Source of the DNA: CAYPIE01 sp964410665
Lineage (GTDB): Bacteria; Planctomycetota; Planctomycetia; Gemmatales; Gemmataceae
Assembly: GCA_964410665.1 (NCBI GenBank)
Contig: CAYPIE010000068.1
Location: forward strand, 1 to 32,240
Direction: 5' to 3'
DNA: 32,240 bases
Below, one piece after another: positions 1 to 8,276 of this stretch (positions within the stretch are counted from its first letter, which is position 1; each line of letters opens with the position of its first letter). Under the pieces are notes generated by a model, which saw only the letters and a program-made list of their open reading frames with translations, did no database searches and was not told the origin of the DNA. The position numbers were made by a program, and so were the translations under genes.

Positions 1-87
1 TTCCCCGCACCGCAATCGCCTCTGCCTCTTTCCCCGCACCGCAACCGCCTCTGCCCTCCCCCGCACCGCAATCGCCTCTGCCTCTGC
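1..87. repeat. three-copy tandem repeat, about 27-29 bp
   Basis: Three near-identical units built on CCCCGCACCGCAATCGCC followed by TCTGCC begin at about 1, 30 and 59. The second unit has AACCG for AATCG and the third is about 2 bp shorter. They abut each other with no spacers. The array is cut by the window edge, so the full copy number is unknown. It lies just downstream of the trpS stop codon. Confidence 0.8.
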
Positions 88-110
88 AGGTGAGCCCCGG
101 ACGTGCTGGC

Positions 111-1106
111 TTACCCCACACTGCGGGGCAACAGCCCGACGGCGGAGCGGGCCAGTTCTAGGGTGGCTTGAGCTTCGGCCCGCGCTCGTTGCGCCCCTTG
201 GCGAAGAATCTCCTCAACTGTCTCCGGGTCAGCGGCCAACTGCTTGCGGCGTTCCCGGGCCGGGGCGAAGTACGCGTCAATCTTCTCGAGAAGCTCGGTC
301 TTGGCCTGGCCGTAGCCCATGCCGCCGGCGCGGTAACGCTCGGCCAGGTCCGCCTTCTCCTCGTCGCTGGCGAATAGGCTGTACAGGGCGAAGACGTTGC
401 AGGTCTCGGGGTCCTTGGCGTCCTCGACCCCCTTGGAGTCAGTGACGATGCCCATGACTGTCTTTTTCAGCGGTTTGCCCTCGGCGAAGATGTCGATGGT
501 GTTGCCATAAGATTTGCTCATTTTCTGACCATCGGTGCCGACCACCTTGGACTCCTTGTCCAGGCGGTATTCGGGGATCGGGAAGATCTCTCGTTGATAA
601 GTTCGGTTGAAGCGGTCGGCGATGTCGCGGGTCATCTCCAGGTGTTGCACCTGATCCTTGCCCACCGGGACCAGGTGCGAGCGGTAGATCAAAATGTCCG
701 AGGCCATGAGGATCGGGTAAGTGAACAGCCCGACGCTGGCGTCGATGCCCTTTTCCACCTTCTCCTTGTAGGAGACCGCCCGCTCGAGCAGTCCCATGCC
801 GGTCACAGTGGACAGGATCCAAGTGAGCTCACAGACTTCGGGCACATCGGACTGGCGGAAGAAGGTGGCCTTGGCCGGGTCGAGACCCAGGGCCAAATAG
901 TCCAGGGCGACATCTTGGGTGTAATCGAGCCGCTTGACGGCGTCCTGGATAGTGGTCATGGAGTGATAGTCGGCAATGAAGTAAAAGCAGTCGGCCTCAT
1001 GCTGCAGGGCGATGTGCTGCTTGATGGCCCCGAAGTAGTTGCCCAGGTGCAACTTACCCGAAGGCTGGACGCCCGAAAGGATCCGACGCGGTGTCGATTC
1101 TGACAT
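111..1106 (-). CDS. trpS: tryptophanyl-tRNA synthetase
   Basis: This enzyme charges tRNA-Trp with tryptophan in the cytoplasm. It is a class I aminoacyl-tRNA synthetase of 331 aa, the usual bacterial length. The HIGH-type signature reads HLGN at residues 20-23, after the PSGKLH lead-in, and the KMSKS loop is intact at residues 195-199 (GQKMSKSYGN). The GMGLLERAVSYKEK segment near residue 103 is typical of TrpRS. The ATG at 1106 gives the standard N-terminus; the ribosome-binding site is weak. It is divergent from the gene at 1215, with 108 bp between the two starts, so both promoters must lie there. The TAA stop is 24 bp from the tandem repeat at the window edge. Nothing appears truncated. 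Confidence 0.97.
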   Translation of the reverse strand: MSESTPRRILSGVQPSGKLHLGNYFGAIKQHIALQHEADCFYFIADYHSMTTIQDAVKRLDYTQDVALDYLALGLDPAKATFFRQSDVPEVCELTWILSTVTGMGLLERAVSYKEKVEKGIDASVGLFTYPILMASDILIYRSHLVPVGKDQVQHLEMTRDIADRFNRTYQREIFPIPEYRLDKESKVVGTDGQKMSKSYGNTIDIFAEGKPLKKTVMGIVTDSKGVEDAKDPETCNVFALYSLFASDEEKADLAERYRAGGMGYGQAKTELLEKIDAYFAPARERRKQLAADPETVEEILRQGAQRARAEAQATLELARSAVGLLPRSVG

Positions 1107-1214
1107 AGCTATTCATCCGTATTGAGGATGGCTTGGCAGGCCGGTCCGATCCGGCTTTCCCTGTGGTCTTGATAGGGTTAGACTACGCCGGGTTCGGCCC
1201 TCGGAAAAGCAGAG

Positions 1215-1991
1215 ATGTTGTTCATGGATGGCCCTTCGACCGACAGCGACCGACACAAGCAGGCAATTCTGGAGGCCTTGAAGCAAGCCGCGGGTGATGC
1301 CACGGCGGAGCATCGGTTATTCCGCGCGGGCAAGTTTGCTGGACTGTTTGCCAGCCGCCATGGCACGGCCCATGCCGCGGCAACTCTGGCTTTGCAGTTG
1401 CAGTTGCTGGAAACCACGCGCACGGAGGTCAAGGGCAAGACCACCACCGAATGGGTGCGGCTGACCCCGGCAGGCGTCGAGTACTTGCACCATCATGAGA
1501 ACCCACAAGCGGTGTTTGAGGAGTTGCTCCAGACCCTGCGGACCACCCGTGAAGGCGTTCCGCTTTGGCTCGAGCAGGTCCGTAGCAGTCTGGACAAGTT
1601 TACGCAGCAGTGTACCGAACAAGTTCAGCAACTCCTGGAACGGCTAGATCAGCTGGAAAGCCGCGTGACGGCGGCGTTACGTCGGGCCGAGAGCGAACGG
1701 CCGGAGCTATCGGCGACGATGACGGATCTGGTCCCCTGGGGACTCGAAGCGCTGACGTATCTGGATCAGCGGCAAGAGGCGGGGATTGGCGGAGATTGTC
1801 CGTTGCCCGAGCTGTTTCATGCCATCGCGCGAAATCTGCCCGAGTTGACCCTGGGAGCCTTTCATGATGGTTTGCGGCGACTGGCGATCGCTCGGGCTGT
1901 GCGTCTAAGTCCGCCGGAGGATGCCGAGGCGATCGAGCCCGAATATGCTTTGCTCGATGGTGGTCACGTGTTGTATCGCGCGGGTCGGTAA
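1215..1991 (+). CDS. conserved hypothetical, winged-helix-like plus coiled coil
   Basis: The product is 258 aa with no signal peptide or membrane segment, so it is probably cytoplasmic. Residues ~15-100 read like a winged-helix fold: helices, then a basic turn (EVKGKTTTEWVRLTPAG) resembling the wing of MarR-like or replication-initiator-like domains. Residues ~105-165 are rich in heptad-like Leu/Gln and probably form a coiled coil (CTEQVQQLLERLDQLESRV). Residues ~170-258 look like a second small helical domain. I recognise the general pattern from planctomycete hypotheticals but know no function; DNA binding is an inference. A second ATG three codons in (1224) is an alternative start, and neither has a clear ribosome-binding site. 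It converges on the carotenoid oxygenase gene, 159 bp away. Confidence 0.75.
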   Translation: MLFMDGPSTDSDRHKQAILEALKQAAGDATAEHRLFRAGKFAGLFASRHGTAHAAATLALQLQLLETTRTEVKGKTTTEWVRLTPAGVEYLHHHENPQAVFEELLQTLRTTREGVPLWLEQVRSSLDKFTQQCTEQVQQLLERLDQLESRVTAALRRAESERPELSATMTDLVPWGLEALTYLDQRQEAGIGGDCPLPELFHAIARNLPELTLGAFHDGLRRLAIARAVRLSPPEDAEAIEPEYALLDGGHVLYRAGR

Positions 1992-2085
1992 ACCGGTCGC
2001 GATCGCTGGCGTCGCACCCGAGGTCCCGCCAAGCGAAGCGATGGAGCCTGACGTCGCTTTGACACGGGTCTAGCTTGACACTCCC

Positions 2086-2100
2086 CAGGGCTTAAGCCTG
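2086..2100. repeat. CTTAAG-centred palindrome in convergent gap
   Basis: CAGGGCTTAAGCCTG is an almost perfect palindrome in the 159-bp gap (1992-2150) between two convergent genes. A close relative, CAGGCTTAAGCCCGG, occurs at 26024-26038, also in an intergenic gap. No T-rich tract follows, so a terminator role is uncertain. Nothing else was seen in the gap. Confidence 0.4.
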
Positions 2101-2150
2101 TCCAACAAAAGCATTTCAGGATGTCGCTGCCTGGTTGCTCTGAGCGGTCC

Positions 2151-3587
2151 TCAGGCATCTGAGGAGGCAGATGGGGTGCCGCCACGCCAATGGTTATGAA
2201 ACCCGGCGGGAATGCGCATGCCACACTTGACCGTCGCGAGCGGACCGGCGTTGGGGTCGCGAGCATCAAGAACTAGAAGTTCTGATTCATTGATTTTAGA
2301 TCGCCAGACCAACCCCAACAGGTAGCCGTCCGCTTCGCCCGTACTCCCTTCGCGCGGCACAAACACTGGCTCGAGAAAGTAGCCGTCCTCGACGGAGTGA
2401 AAATTGCTCGTGCCGGTGTGAATGTCCATCCAGCCGATTTGGTCAAAGCCGACGTCGCGGCCCGCTTCTGGGCGGGCGGTGGCGTTGACAAACGCCTTGG
2501 TGTAACGGCGGCCTGTGAAGCGGTCGTCGATACGGGTGAACTGGACGTTCTCCGGGTGGAGGGCATCCTGGCCGAACGCCCCACCGTTGCGCGGGATGAC
2601 CCAGCGGGTGAGTTGGAAACGGGTCTCTTCGGGGGAGGGCAGCGAGCCGTCCGCCCCGGGGAACAACGGAGCGCGGGCGGCGCCGGCGACCTCGACGACG
2701 ATGTCCTCTCCCACCTCATAGGCGTTGGCGATGTGGAACATGAACTGGCCGGGGATCTCCACCCAGCGGAGCTCGTTGCCCGAGCCGTGGCGGGGGATGA
2801 TGCCCATGTAGGCCGCCCGGTCGCCCTCCCAGGCGATGGGGGGCTGGCCGCCCATCATCCGTTCGACGCTGAGCACCAGGGGCATGCACGGGAACACGGC
2901 AAAGTTCTCGGTCAGCATCATGTCGTGCATCACCGAGGCGTACGGCTGGTCGAACCACTCGATCCGCTTCGCTTTTCCCGCGCCATCGATGACGTTGTAG
3001 CGGATGGTGGTGGAGCCGGGGCCTCTGGACATGTAGCCGAAGGCGAACATCTCGCCGGTGAGCGGGTCGACCTTGGGGTGGGCGGTGAACGGTCCCCATT
3101 GCCCACCCATCAACTGTAGGTCATACTCCTTGGTTTCCAGGGTGTCCGGATCGATCTCCGTCGGCGGGGCCGCCTCGGCCAGGGCGAACAGACGTTCGGC
3201 GTGTGGCCAAATGTGCGTGTTGGCGGGGTTGGCGTCACGCGGATCGACATCGGGATCGTTAAAGCGCGGGTTGCCAAACGTGCCAAACATGCGGCGCCCC
3301 GCCGCCCGCTCGGCGAGAAAACGGGGCGTGCGCACCCAGCGGCTACGGAGATTGACCCGGCCATCGCCAATAAACTTGAAGGCGTAGATCATCCCGTCGC
3401 CGTCGAACCAGTGCGGCACGTCGCCGTCCTTGGGCGGGTACTGCGGATCGGGCCCGTTGCGGTAGAAAGTACCGACCAGGTCACCGGGTAGTGTCCCCTC
3501 AACGATCAGGTCGGGGGCATCGACTTCGGCACGGAACGGGGCATAGAAGCCCTGATAATTGGGATGAGCCGGGAACGGGGATGCCAT
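2151..3587 (-). CDS. carotenoid oxygenase (RPE65/CCD family)
   Basis: Members of this family cleave double bonds of carotenoids or related polyenes with a non-heme Fe(II) held by four histidines in a seven-bladed propeller. From the chosen start the protein is 478 aa, a normal length. All four candidate iron ligands are visible: H170 (GPFTAHPK), H221 (SVMHDMML), H285 (FMFHIANA) and H464 (AGFHNHW). The N-terminal GTLPGDLVGTFYRNGP and HWFDGDGMI motifs are classic for the family. I start at the ATG at 3587 because the homologous region begins there and GAAAGG lies just upstream; the frame runs on to 3998, but that extension is low-complexity and unlike the family. There is no signal peptide, so it is probably cytoplasmic. 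The substrate cannot be told from sequence, and no carotenoid biosynthesis genes are nearby. The upstream gap (3588-3795) is AT-richer and probably holds the promoter. Confidence 0.93.
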   Translation of the reverse strand: MASPFPAHPNYQGFYAPFRAEVDAPDLIVEGTLPGDLVGTFYRNGPDPQYPPKDGDVPHWFDGDGMIYAFKFIGDGRVNLRSRWVRTPRFLAERAAGRRMFGTFGNPRFNDPDVDPRDANPANTHIWPHAERLFALAEAAPPTEIDPDTLETKEYDLQLMGGQWGPFTAHPKVDPLTGEMFAFGYMSRGPGSTTIRYNVIDGAGKAKRIEWFDQPYASVMHDMMLTENFAVFPCMPLVLSVERMMGGQPPIAWEGDRAAYMGIIPRHGSGNELRWVEIPGQFMFHIANAYEVGEDIVVEVAGAARAPLFPGADGSLPSPEETRFQLTRWVIPRNGGAFGQDALHPENVQFTRIDDRFTGRRYTKAFVNATARPEAGRDVGFDQIGWMDIHTGTSNFHSVEDGYFLEPVFVPREGSTGEADGYLLGLVWRSKINESELLVLDARDPNAGPLATVKCGMRIPAGFHNHWRGGTPSASSDA

Positions 3588-3795
3588 AGGAAAGACCTTT
3601 CGGGGAAAGCGGCGAGCAACCGTGCGATAAGGAACCGCCTCGAGCAGATTAGTGTACGGGCGAGATGAAGCCGCGTGAAGGAGCGATGGTCGGGATCGAT
3701 GACGGGCAGCCGATGGCATCCCAACCGGCGACGTGCGGGGAATGGCCTGACGTCCCGAGCGGAGCTTTCGATATGAATTAAATAGTACATATAGA

Positions 3796-4131
3796 TTAGT
3801 GATGACCGAGAACATCACGGATGGCCGCGTCGTTCGCCAACTCGGGCATCGACTCCAGGCATTGGAGCAGTTCCTCGCGGCTTGCCTTGAGTTTCTGGAG
3901 CCGTCGCAGGCAGCCGACCAAGAAATGCTTGAACTCGTCGGTGAGTTGATCCCCCTTCTCTTCTTCGGATCGTTCGAGGGCGGCGATCCGGTCCACACAC
4001 GCCCGGGCGGCGACCATATTCTCCTGCTTGCGGTAGGGGGACACCTCGCGCAAGATCACCAGGGCTTCGGACGGCCGCTTCAATCGGGCCAACGTCTTGG
4101 CCTTCGAGATGCAGATATTTTTTCTTTTAAA
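3796..4131 (-). pseudogene. unrecognised frame continuing the decayed kinase copy
   Basis: This frame runs from the TAG at 4132 to a TAA at 3796, with only a TTG (4092) as a plausible start. Its translation has a TPR-like helical look (AKTLARLKRPSEALVILREV near the start, then a charged helical tail ending in VLGHH). It is in the same frame as the kinase remnant upstream: the whole stretch 4431-3796 is 212 codons interrupted by one in-frame TAG at 4132-4134. An AT-rich junction (TTTTTTCTTTTAAAC) separates the two halves. I read it as the 3' end of a deleted gene, possibly the tail of a kinase-TPR protein. An independent small gene with a TTG start is the alternative. No family was recognised. 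Confidence 0.4.
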
Positions 4132-4431
4132 CTATTCTCGGCAGAGGGAGAAGGCCCGATCCCAGTCGGGGTCCAGGCCGGGGAAGCGGTCGGCATACGC
4201 CTGGGGGTCGGGGGTTTCGCCGGCTTGGCGGCGGTAGGTCAGGTCGAGCAGGACCAGCTCGCGGGCGAGTTCGTCATGCCCGGAAGGGTCGATCTGGTCG
4301 AGGAAGTCGTTCATGTCGGGGCGTTGACCGGCTTGCCAGGCGGCCTCGAAGGCGGTGCACAGCCGCTCTTGCTGGCGGGCCAGGGCCATGTCGAGTTCGC
4401 TCACGGGCTGATCTACTTGAATCGGTAACAC
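4132..4431 (-). pseudogene. remnant of sigma-linked Ser/Thr kinase (N-terminus only)
   Basis: About 78 codons (4171-4404) are nearly identical to the first 78 codons of the kinase gene at 4843-7686. By eye there are about 8 mismatches in 234 nt. The match covers LARQQERLCTAFEAAWQAG through ADRFPGLD, then breaks before any kinase motif and ends PDWDRAFSLCRE followed by TAG. The catalytic domain, TolB-like region and TPRs are absent. Upstream, the sigma gene is missing too: the sigma start region (ATG at 4433) is joined after six codons and a stop to sequence resembling the sigma-kinase junction (GTAGATCAGCCCGTGAGC). The likely kinase start is the GTG at 4404; the open frame extends to a GTG at 4431. 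This is a decayed duplicate of the sigma-kinase operon with internal deletions. Confidence 0.75.
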
Positions 4432-4433
4432 AT

Positions 4434-4620
4434 GGGCGGCTCCTTCCAGAAGAGAATTGCCAAGCAGGGCGGCTGGGGGACACCAAGCAGTCGCCGGTTC
4501 GTGTCGGAATATCCCGCACGGGCACGACCCAGCAATTTTTTTCCGGAAGTGTGTCCCCTGGGCGAACGATTCGTCAATCCCCCTTACGCGGGCAGATGCT
4601 TGGATTGCTCAGCCCGAGGC
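4434..4620 (-). promoter_or_regulatory. decayed copy of the sigma-kinase leader
   Basis: This stretch aligns with the leader of the intact operon at 8277-8450. Shared blocks on the plus strand are TTGCCAAGCAGGGC (4457-4470), GGGGACAC (4476-4483), an A/T tract ending in seven T (about 4535-4542), and a 28-bp identical block at 4551-4578 that starts GTGTCCCCTGGGCGAACG. GGGGACAC and GTGTCCCC are exact inverted repeats separated by 67 bp. On the minus strand GAAGGAG precedes the ATG at 4433, matching the ribosome-binding-site position of the intact sigma gene. The conservation contrasts with loss of the coding part. Confidence 0.65.
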
Positions 4621-4662
4621 GAACAAAGTGTTCAGGTTCGTTTGACTTCTAAGGAGCAAACC

Positions 4663-4800
4663 ATGGCAACTTCTATTGATCGTAAGAATATTATCGACAT
4701 GGCGAAGGTGATGCGGAAGATGCGATTTTGGTGGAATGGGCAAAAGATGCGTGACTTCCGCCAGGCGTTAATCCAGGCGCTGGCCGCGCCAGCTTCGTAA
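4663..4800 (+). CDS. small basic protein, 45 aa, unknown function
   Basis: An ATG at 4663 follows a textbook ribosome-binding site, AAGGAG at 4651-4656, at 6 nt spacing. The frame encodes 45 residues and ends with TAA at 4800. The sequence is basic and hydrophobic with a Trp-Trp pair and likely helices (DMAKVMRKMRFWWNGQKMRD, then a LIQALAA tail). There is no signal peptide or clear membrane span. It lies between the decayed and intact sigma-kinase copies, transcribed oppositely to both, and its stop is 42 bp from the convergent kinase stop codon. The strong Shine-Dalgarno argues for translation. I do not recognise the family; a peptide regulator or amphipathic helix is only a guess. Confidence 0.6.
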   Translation: MATSIDRKNIIDMAKVMRKMRFWWNGQKMRDFRQALIQALAAPAS

Positions 4801-4842
4801 TCAACCCGAGGTCTTCGAGACCATTCCGTCGGGCCGAGAGGA

Positions 4843-7686
4843 CTAAGCAAACGTCTCGGCCTGGGCCTCGACCGAGCCGCGGCGACGTGCTTGTCCGAGT
4901 AGATCGGCGGCTTGTTCCCGGTTGCCCAGGTGATGTGCGGCGCGGGCCAGCTCGAGCAGGGTGATCTCGTCCCAGCCCCACCACAGCCAGCCGAACTCCA
5001 GCGGCTCGGGACGTTCGCTGAACAGACGCATTGCCTCGGCGAACGCCTGCTCGTCCTGGTTGAGGCGGGACAGCCCGGCGTGCGCCTGGACCAGCAGCTG
5101 GCCGCTGAGGCGGAAGCCCGGGCGGCCGTGGACGAGCTGGATCACCTGGCGGAAGGCGGACCGGGCCGCGTCATGGTCTGCTTGCTCGAGCGTGGTGCGG
5201 CCGAGGACGCACAGGCCGACGCCGCGGAAGGAGTCGCGGTACATGTGGTCAGTCTTCTGGGTGGCCTCAAGGCCGCGGAGGCACTGATCCCGGGCGGCGG
5301 CCAGTTTGCCGCAGCGACGGAGGCACTCGCCGAGGAAGACGGCGACGCCGGCGGTGGGCAGCCGGTTGGTCGGCTCGAGCTCGACGGCCTTCTCCAGGCA
5401 CCAGCGGGCCTCGCGGGTGGCCCCCAGGTCCAGGTGCACGAAGCCGATGAATAACCATCCGAAGCCATAGTTGGGGTTGACCTTGAGCGCATGCTGGAGC
5501 AGCCGCAGAGCCTCGCGGCGTGCGGCTTGCTGCTCCTGGGCGGTGGTCAGGTAGAGACAGGCCTTGAGCACATAGGTGCCTGCGAAAAAGTACCCGGTAA
5601 AGGGGTTGTTCGGGTCCAGGGTGTAGGCCCGCTGCTGAGACTGGGACATCTGCTCAAAGAACGGACGCGCAGCATCGGGCCTCCCGGAAGCGACGATGTC
5701 ATACACTTTCTGGCTGACCGCATATCCCAACCACAGGTGGCCGTCGGCCAGGTCCGGGTCGGCCGCGGTGGCCCGATGCCCCAGCTCCAGGGCTTGCTCA
5801 AGCCAGTGTGTCCCTGGCACGTATAGATGACGCATTGCGTAGTACTGGGTCAGTGCGGCCAGTGCGGCGGCGTAGTTCGGTTCCAGGGCGATGGCTTGCT
5901 CGAGCAGTTCGCTGGCAGTCTCCAGAGTGTGCTTGCTTGGGCCCTGCTTGGCAAAGAGCTGTTGCGCCTGCAAGTAGAGCTGGTGGGCGCGGGGGTCGAG
6001 CTTCGTTCTCGAGGTGTTGGCAGCCCTGGCCTCGGAGCCGAGCATCGTCCCGACGGCATCGGCCAACTGGCCGGGCAGCTCCGCGAGCTGTGTCCGTTCC
6101 ACTTCCCACTGGCCCAGGGTTTGCTCCTGTCCAGTGGCCACCTCCAGCGCGCCGAGCTGGACCGTCAGCCGGTCGCCCTGCCGTCGGTACCACCCCTTGA
6201 CCAGCCAGTGGCAGCCGAGAAATGCTCCGAGGATCAGGTCGGCCTGGGGCAGCGATCGTTGCGCGGCGGCCACCTTAGCCAGGGGTACGAGGCTCAGGCC
6301 GGGGATGGTGGCCAATGACGCCACGAGACCCTGGGTCAGGCTGGCTCCGATCCAGCCATCCTTCTCCGCGGCGTTCTCGTCGTAGAAGGGCAAAATGGCC
6401 AGCGAGTAAGACAACCCCGCGGCGACCTCAGTGGCCGCGACCTGCCGCAGGTCGCGGAGCAGATCGCGGGCCGAGGCGTAGCGGTCCTGGACATCTTTGG
6501 CCAGGGCCCGGGCTAGCACCGGCCGGAGCCGGTCCGGGATGGCGTCATCCCCCAGGTTGACCGGCTCCGGCGACAAGAGTGCACGGATGCGGTCGGCGGC
6601 GAGCTTGCCCGGGAAGGCGCGTTCGCCGGTGAGCAGCTCGTAGAGGACAACGCCGACGGCGAACAGGTCGGTGCGGGCGTCGACCGGGTCGCCGCGGAGT
6701 TGTTCGGGGGACAGATAGCCCAGGGTGCCGACCACTACCCCGGTCTGGGTCAACGGGCCGGTGGAGCCAAAGAACTCTTCGCCGGCCAGCCGGGCCAGGT
6801 TGGCCGCCACGTAGTCGACGGTCTGATCGGGCGGCCCGTCCTCACCCGATCCACCCTGGGTGGTCCCGGCGGCACCCCGTGCCGCCAGCGGTGACGGTTC
6901 TTCGACCAGGACGGGCTTGGCCAGGCCGAAGTCGAGCAGCTTGGGCTTGCCGTCGGGGGTGACCATGAGGTTTTCCGGCTTGATGTCGCGGTGCAGGATG
7001 TCGGCGGCGTGGGCGTGAACTAGGGCCTCGAGGACGCCGGCGGTGAGGGTCAGGGCCTGGTCGGCGGGGACTGGTCCGGAGCGGAGGCGTTGCCGCAGGG
7101 TTTGGCCGGGGACGCGCTCCATGGCGATGAAGCAGTGGCCGTCGGCATCGCCGGCCTCGTAGAAGGTGGCGATACAGGGGTGTTGCAGCTTGGCGCTGGC
7201 CCAAGCCTCACGGAGCAGGCGGTCACGGAGGGAGTCGGCGAAGTGGGCGGGTAGGAGCTTCAAGGCGACGTCGCGGTCCAGGGCGGTGTCATGGGCACGG
7301 TAGACCGCGCCCATGCCGCCAGCGCCGAGGGGCTCGTCGATGCGGTAGTGACCGATCATCTGGCCCGCCAGCTCCGGCGGTGCCGTCGGGGCAGACCCGG
7401 CCCCGGTGGTCTGGGAATCTTTGGTGACGATGCTGTCGGCGAGGGCGTCGAGGTCCAGGCCGGGGAAGCGATCGGCATACGCCTGGAGGTCGGGGGTTTC
7501 GCCGGCTTGGCGGCGGTAGGTCAGGTCGAGCAGGACCAGCTCGCGGGCGAGTTCGTCATGCCCGGAAGGGTCGATCTGGTCGAGGAAGTCGTTCATGTCG
7601 GGGCGTTGACCGGCTTGCCAGGCGGCCTCGAAGGCGGTGCACAGCCGCTCTTGCTGACGGGCCAGGTCGATCTTGAGCTCGCTCAC
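4843..7686 (-). CDS. Ser/Thr protein kinase with TolB-like and TPR regions
   Basis: A 947-aa eukaryote-type kinase. Residues 1-85 are a helical leader seen in planctomycete sigma-linked kinases. The kinase domain (~114-415) has the glycine loop GAGGMG (121-126), Lys143 in VALKLL, HRD at 232-234, DFG at 252-254 and SPEQ at 326-329, so it should be active. A Gly/Pro-rich insert of about 60 residues (258-318) lies in the activation loop. Residues ~425-550 resemble the TolB-like domain (LAILPF, WIGASLTQGLVASLATIPG) found in kinase-TPR and adenylate-cyclase fusions. TPR-like helices fill ~560-947. No membrane span is seen, so it is cytosolic. The GTG start overlaps the sigma stop (GTGA), implying translational coupling; the kinase probably modulates that sigma factor, as in other sigma/kinase pairs, but this is inference. 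Confidence 0.93.
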   Translation of the reverse strand: MSELKIDLARQQERLCTAFEAAWQAGQRPDMNDFLDQIDPSGHDELARELVLLDLTYRRQAGETPDLQAYADRFPGLDLDALADSIVTKDSQTTGAGSAPTAPPELAGQMIGHYRIDEPLGAGGMGAVYRAHDTALDRDVALKLLPAHFADSLRDRLLREAWASAKLQHPCIATFYEAGDADGHCFIAMERVPGQTLRQRLRSGPVPADQALTLTAGVLEALVHAHAADILHRDIKPENLMVTPDGKPKLLDFGLAKPVLVEEPSPLAARGAAGTTQGGSGEDGPPDQTVDYVAANLARLAGEEFFGSTGPLTQTGVVVGTLGYLSPEQLRGDPVDARTDLFAVGVVLYELLTGERAFPGKLAADRIRALLSPEPVNLGDDAIPDRLRPVLARALAKDVQDRYASARDLLRDLRQVAATEVAAGLSYSLAILPFYDENAAEKDGWIGASLTQGLVASLATIPGLSLVPLAKVAAAQRSLPQADLILGAFLGCHWLVKGWYRRQGDRLTVQLGALEVATGQEQTLGQWEVERTQLAELPGQLADAVGTMLGSEARAANTSRTKLDPRAHQLYLQAQQLFAKQGPSKHTLETASELLEQAIALEPNYAAALAALTQYYAMRHLYVPGTHWLEQALELGHRATAADPDLADGHLWLGYAVSQKVYDIVASGRPDAARPFFEQMSQSQQRAYTLDPNNPFTGYFFAGTYVLKACLYLTTAQEQQAARREALRLLQHALKVNPNYGFGWLFIGFVHLDLGATREARWCLEKAVELEPTNRLPTAGVAVFLGECLRRCGKLAAARDQCLRGLEATQKTDHMYRDSFRGVGLCVLGRTTLEQADHDAARSAFRQVIQLVHGRPGFRLSGQLLVQAHAGLSRLNQDEQAFAEAMRLFSERPEPLEFGWLWWGWDEITLLELARAAHHLGNREQAADLLGQARRRGSVEAQAETFA

Positions 7687-8276
7687 TGGTCGACCTCCTG
7701 GAGCCAGACCTTGCGGATCAGGTTGAGCCGGCGTTTGACCGAGCGGGGGACGCAGTTGAGCTCCTGGGCAATCTCCTCCACCGAATACCCCTCCATGCGG
7801 CGTACCGCCACCTGGCGTAGTTCCTCGCTGCCTAGCATCGCCAACAGCCGGTCGTATTCCTCGGTCGCAGCAGTGACCGCTTCCGGGCTAGGCTCCTGAC
7901 TGAGCAACTCCTCGATCACCGGCGGCGCCGAATCTTCGCCGGTCTTCGGTGCCAACCCGCCCCCACGTTTCTGGCGGTTCTCGTGGCGGAGCAGCTGTCC
8001 GGCCTTGCGCAGGGTGATGGTCATCAGCAGCCGCCACAAGCCGTCCCGGTCGAGCAGTTCGGGGAAGTGCCCCTTCTCGGCGTTCAGGCAAAAGCTCTTG
8101 AACGCACTCAGGGCGATGTCTTCCTCATCGGCGACACGTCGGGGTGCGGCGTCGAGCCGCTTGCGGGCGAGTCCGACCAGGCGGTGGAAGTAGCGTTGCC
8201 ACAGCTGCTCGACGGCTTCGGGATTGCCGAGGTGGAGGCCGTCGAGCAGACGGGTGACCGAGCCATCGGAATGCAT
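7683..8276 (-). CDS. ECF-type RNA polymerase sigma factor
   Basis: A 197-aa sigma-70-family factor with region 2 at ~20-105 (DEEDIALSAFKSFC at 50-63, near the -10-binding and core-binding helices) and region 4 at ~140-195, where VEEIAQELNCVPRSVKRRLNLIRKVW is the -35-binding helix-turn-helix. Regions 1 and 3 are absent, as expected for ECF factors. The linker (~105-135) is longer and more charged than average. I use the ATG at 8276; the frame runs 17 codons further upstream, but that part is the leader conserved with the decayed copy, and a GAAGG motif precedes 8276. No anti-sigma gene is adjacent; the coupled Ser/Thr kinase downstream is the likely regulator. Autoregulation through the leader palindromes is possible. 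Confidence 0.93.
   Translation of the reverse strand: MHSDGSVTRLLDGLHLGNPEAVEQLWQRYFHRLVGLARKRLDAAPRRVADEEDIALSAFKSFCLNAEKGHFPELLDRDGLWRLLMTITLRKAGQLLRHENRQKRGGGLAPKTGEDSAPPVIEELLSQEPSPEAVTAATEEYDRLLAMLGSEELRQVAVRRMEGYSVEEIAQELNCVPRSVKRRLNLIRKVWLQEVDQ

Noticed and set aside
1..87. CRISPR array
   Set aside because: Units are directly abutting with no spacers, and no cas gene is present.
594..1103. 169-codon plus-strand open frame across trpS
   Set aside because: Antisense shadow of trpS, which has intact HIGH and KMSKS motifs on the other strand.
3588..3998. N-terminal extension of the carotenoid oxygenase
   Set aside because: The frame is open, but the extension is low-complexity, unlike the family, and a better start with a ribosome-binding site is at 3587.
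3799..4428. 209-codon plus-strand open frame
   Set aside because: It is antisense to the kinase remnant, whose minus-strand frame matches the intact kinase almost exactly; the plus frame has no recognisable domain.
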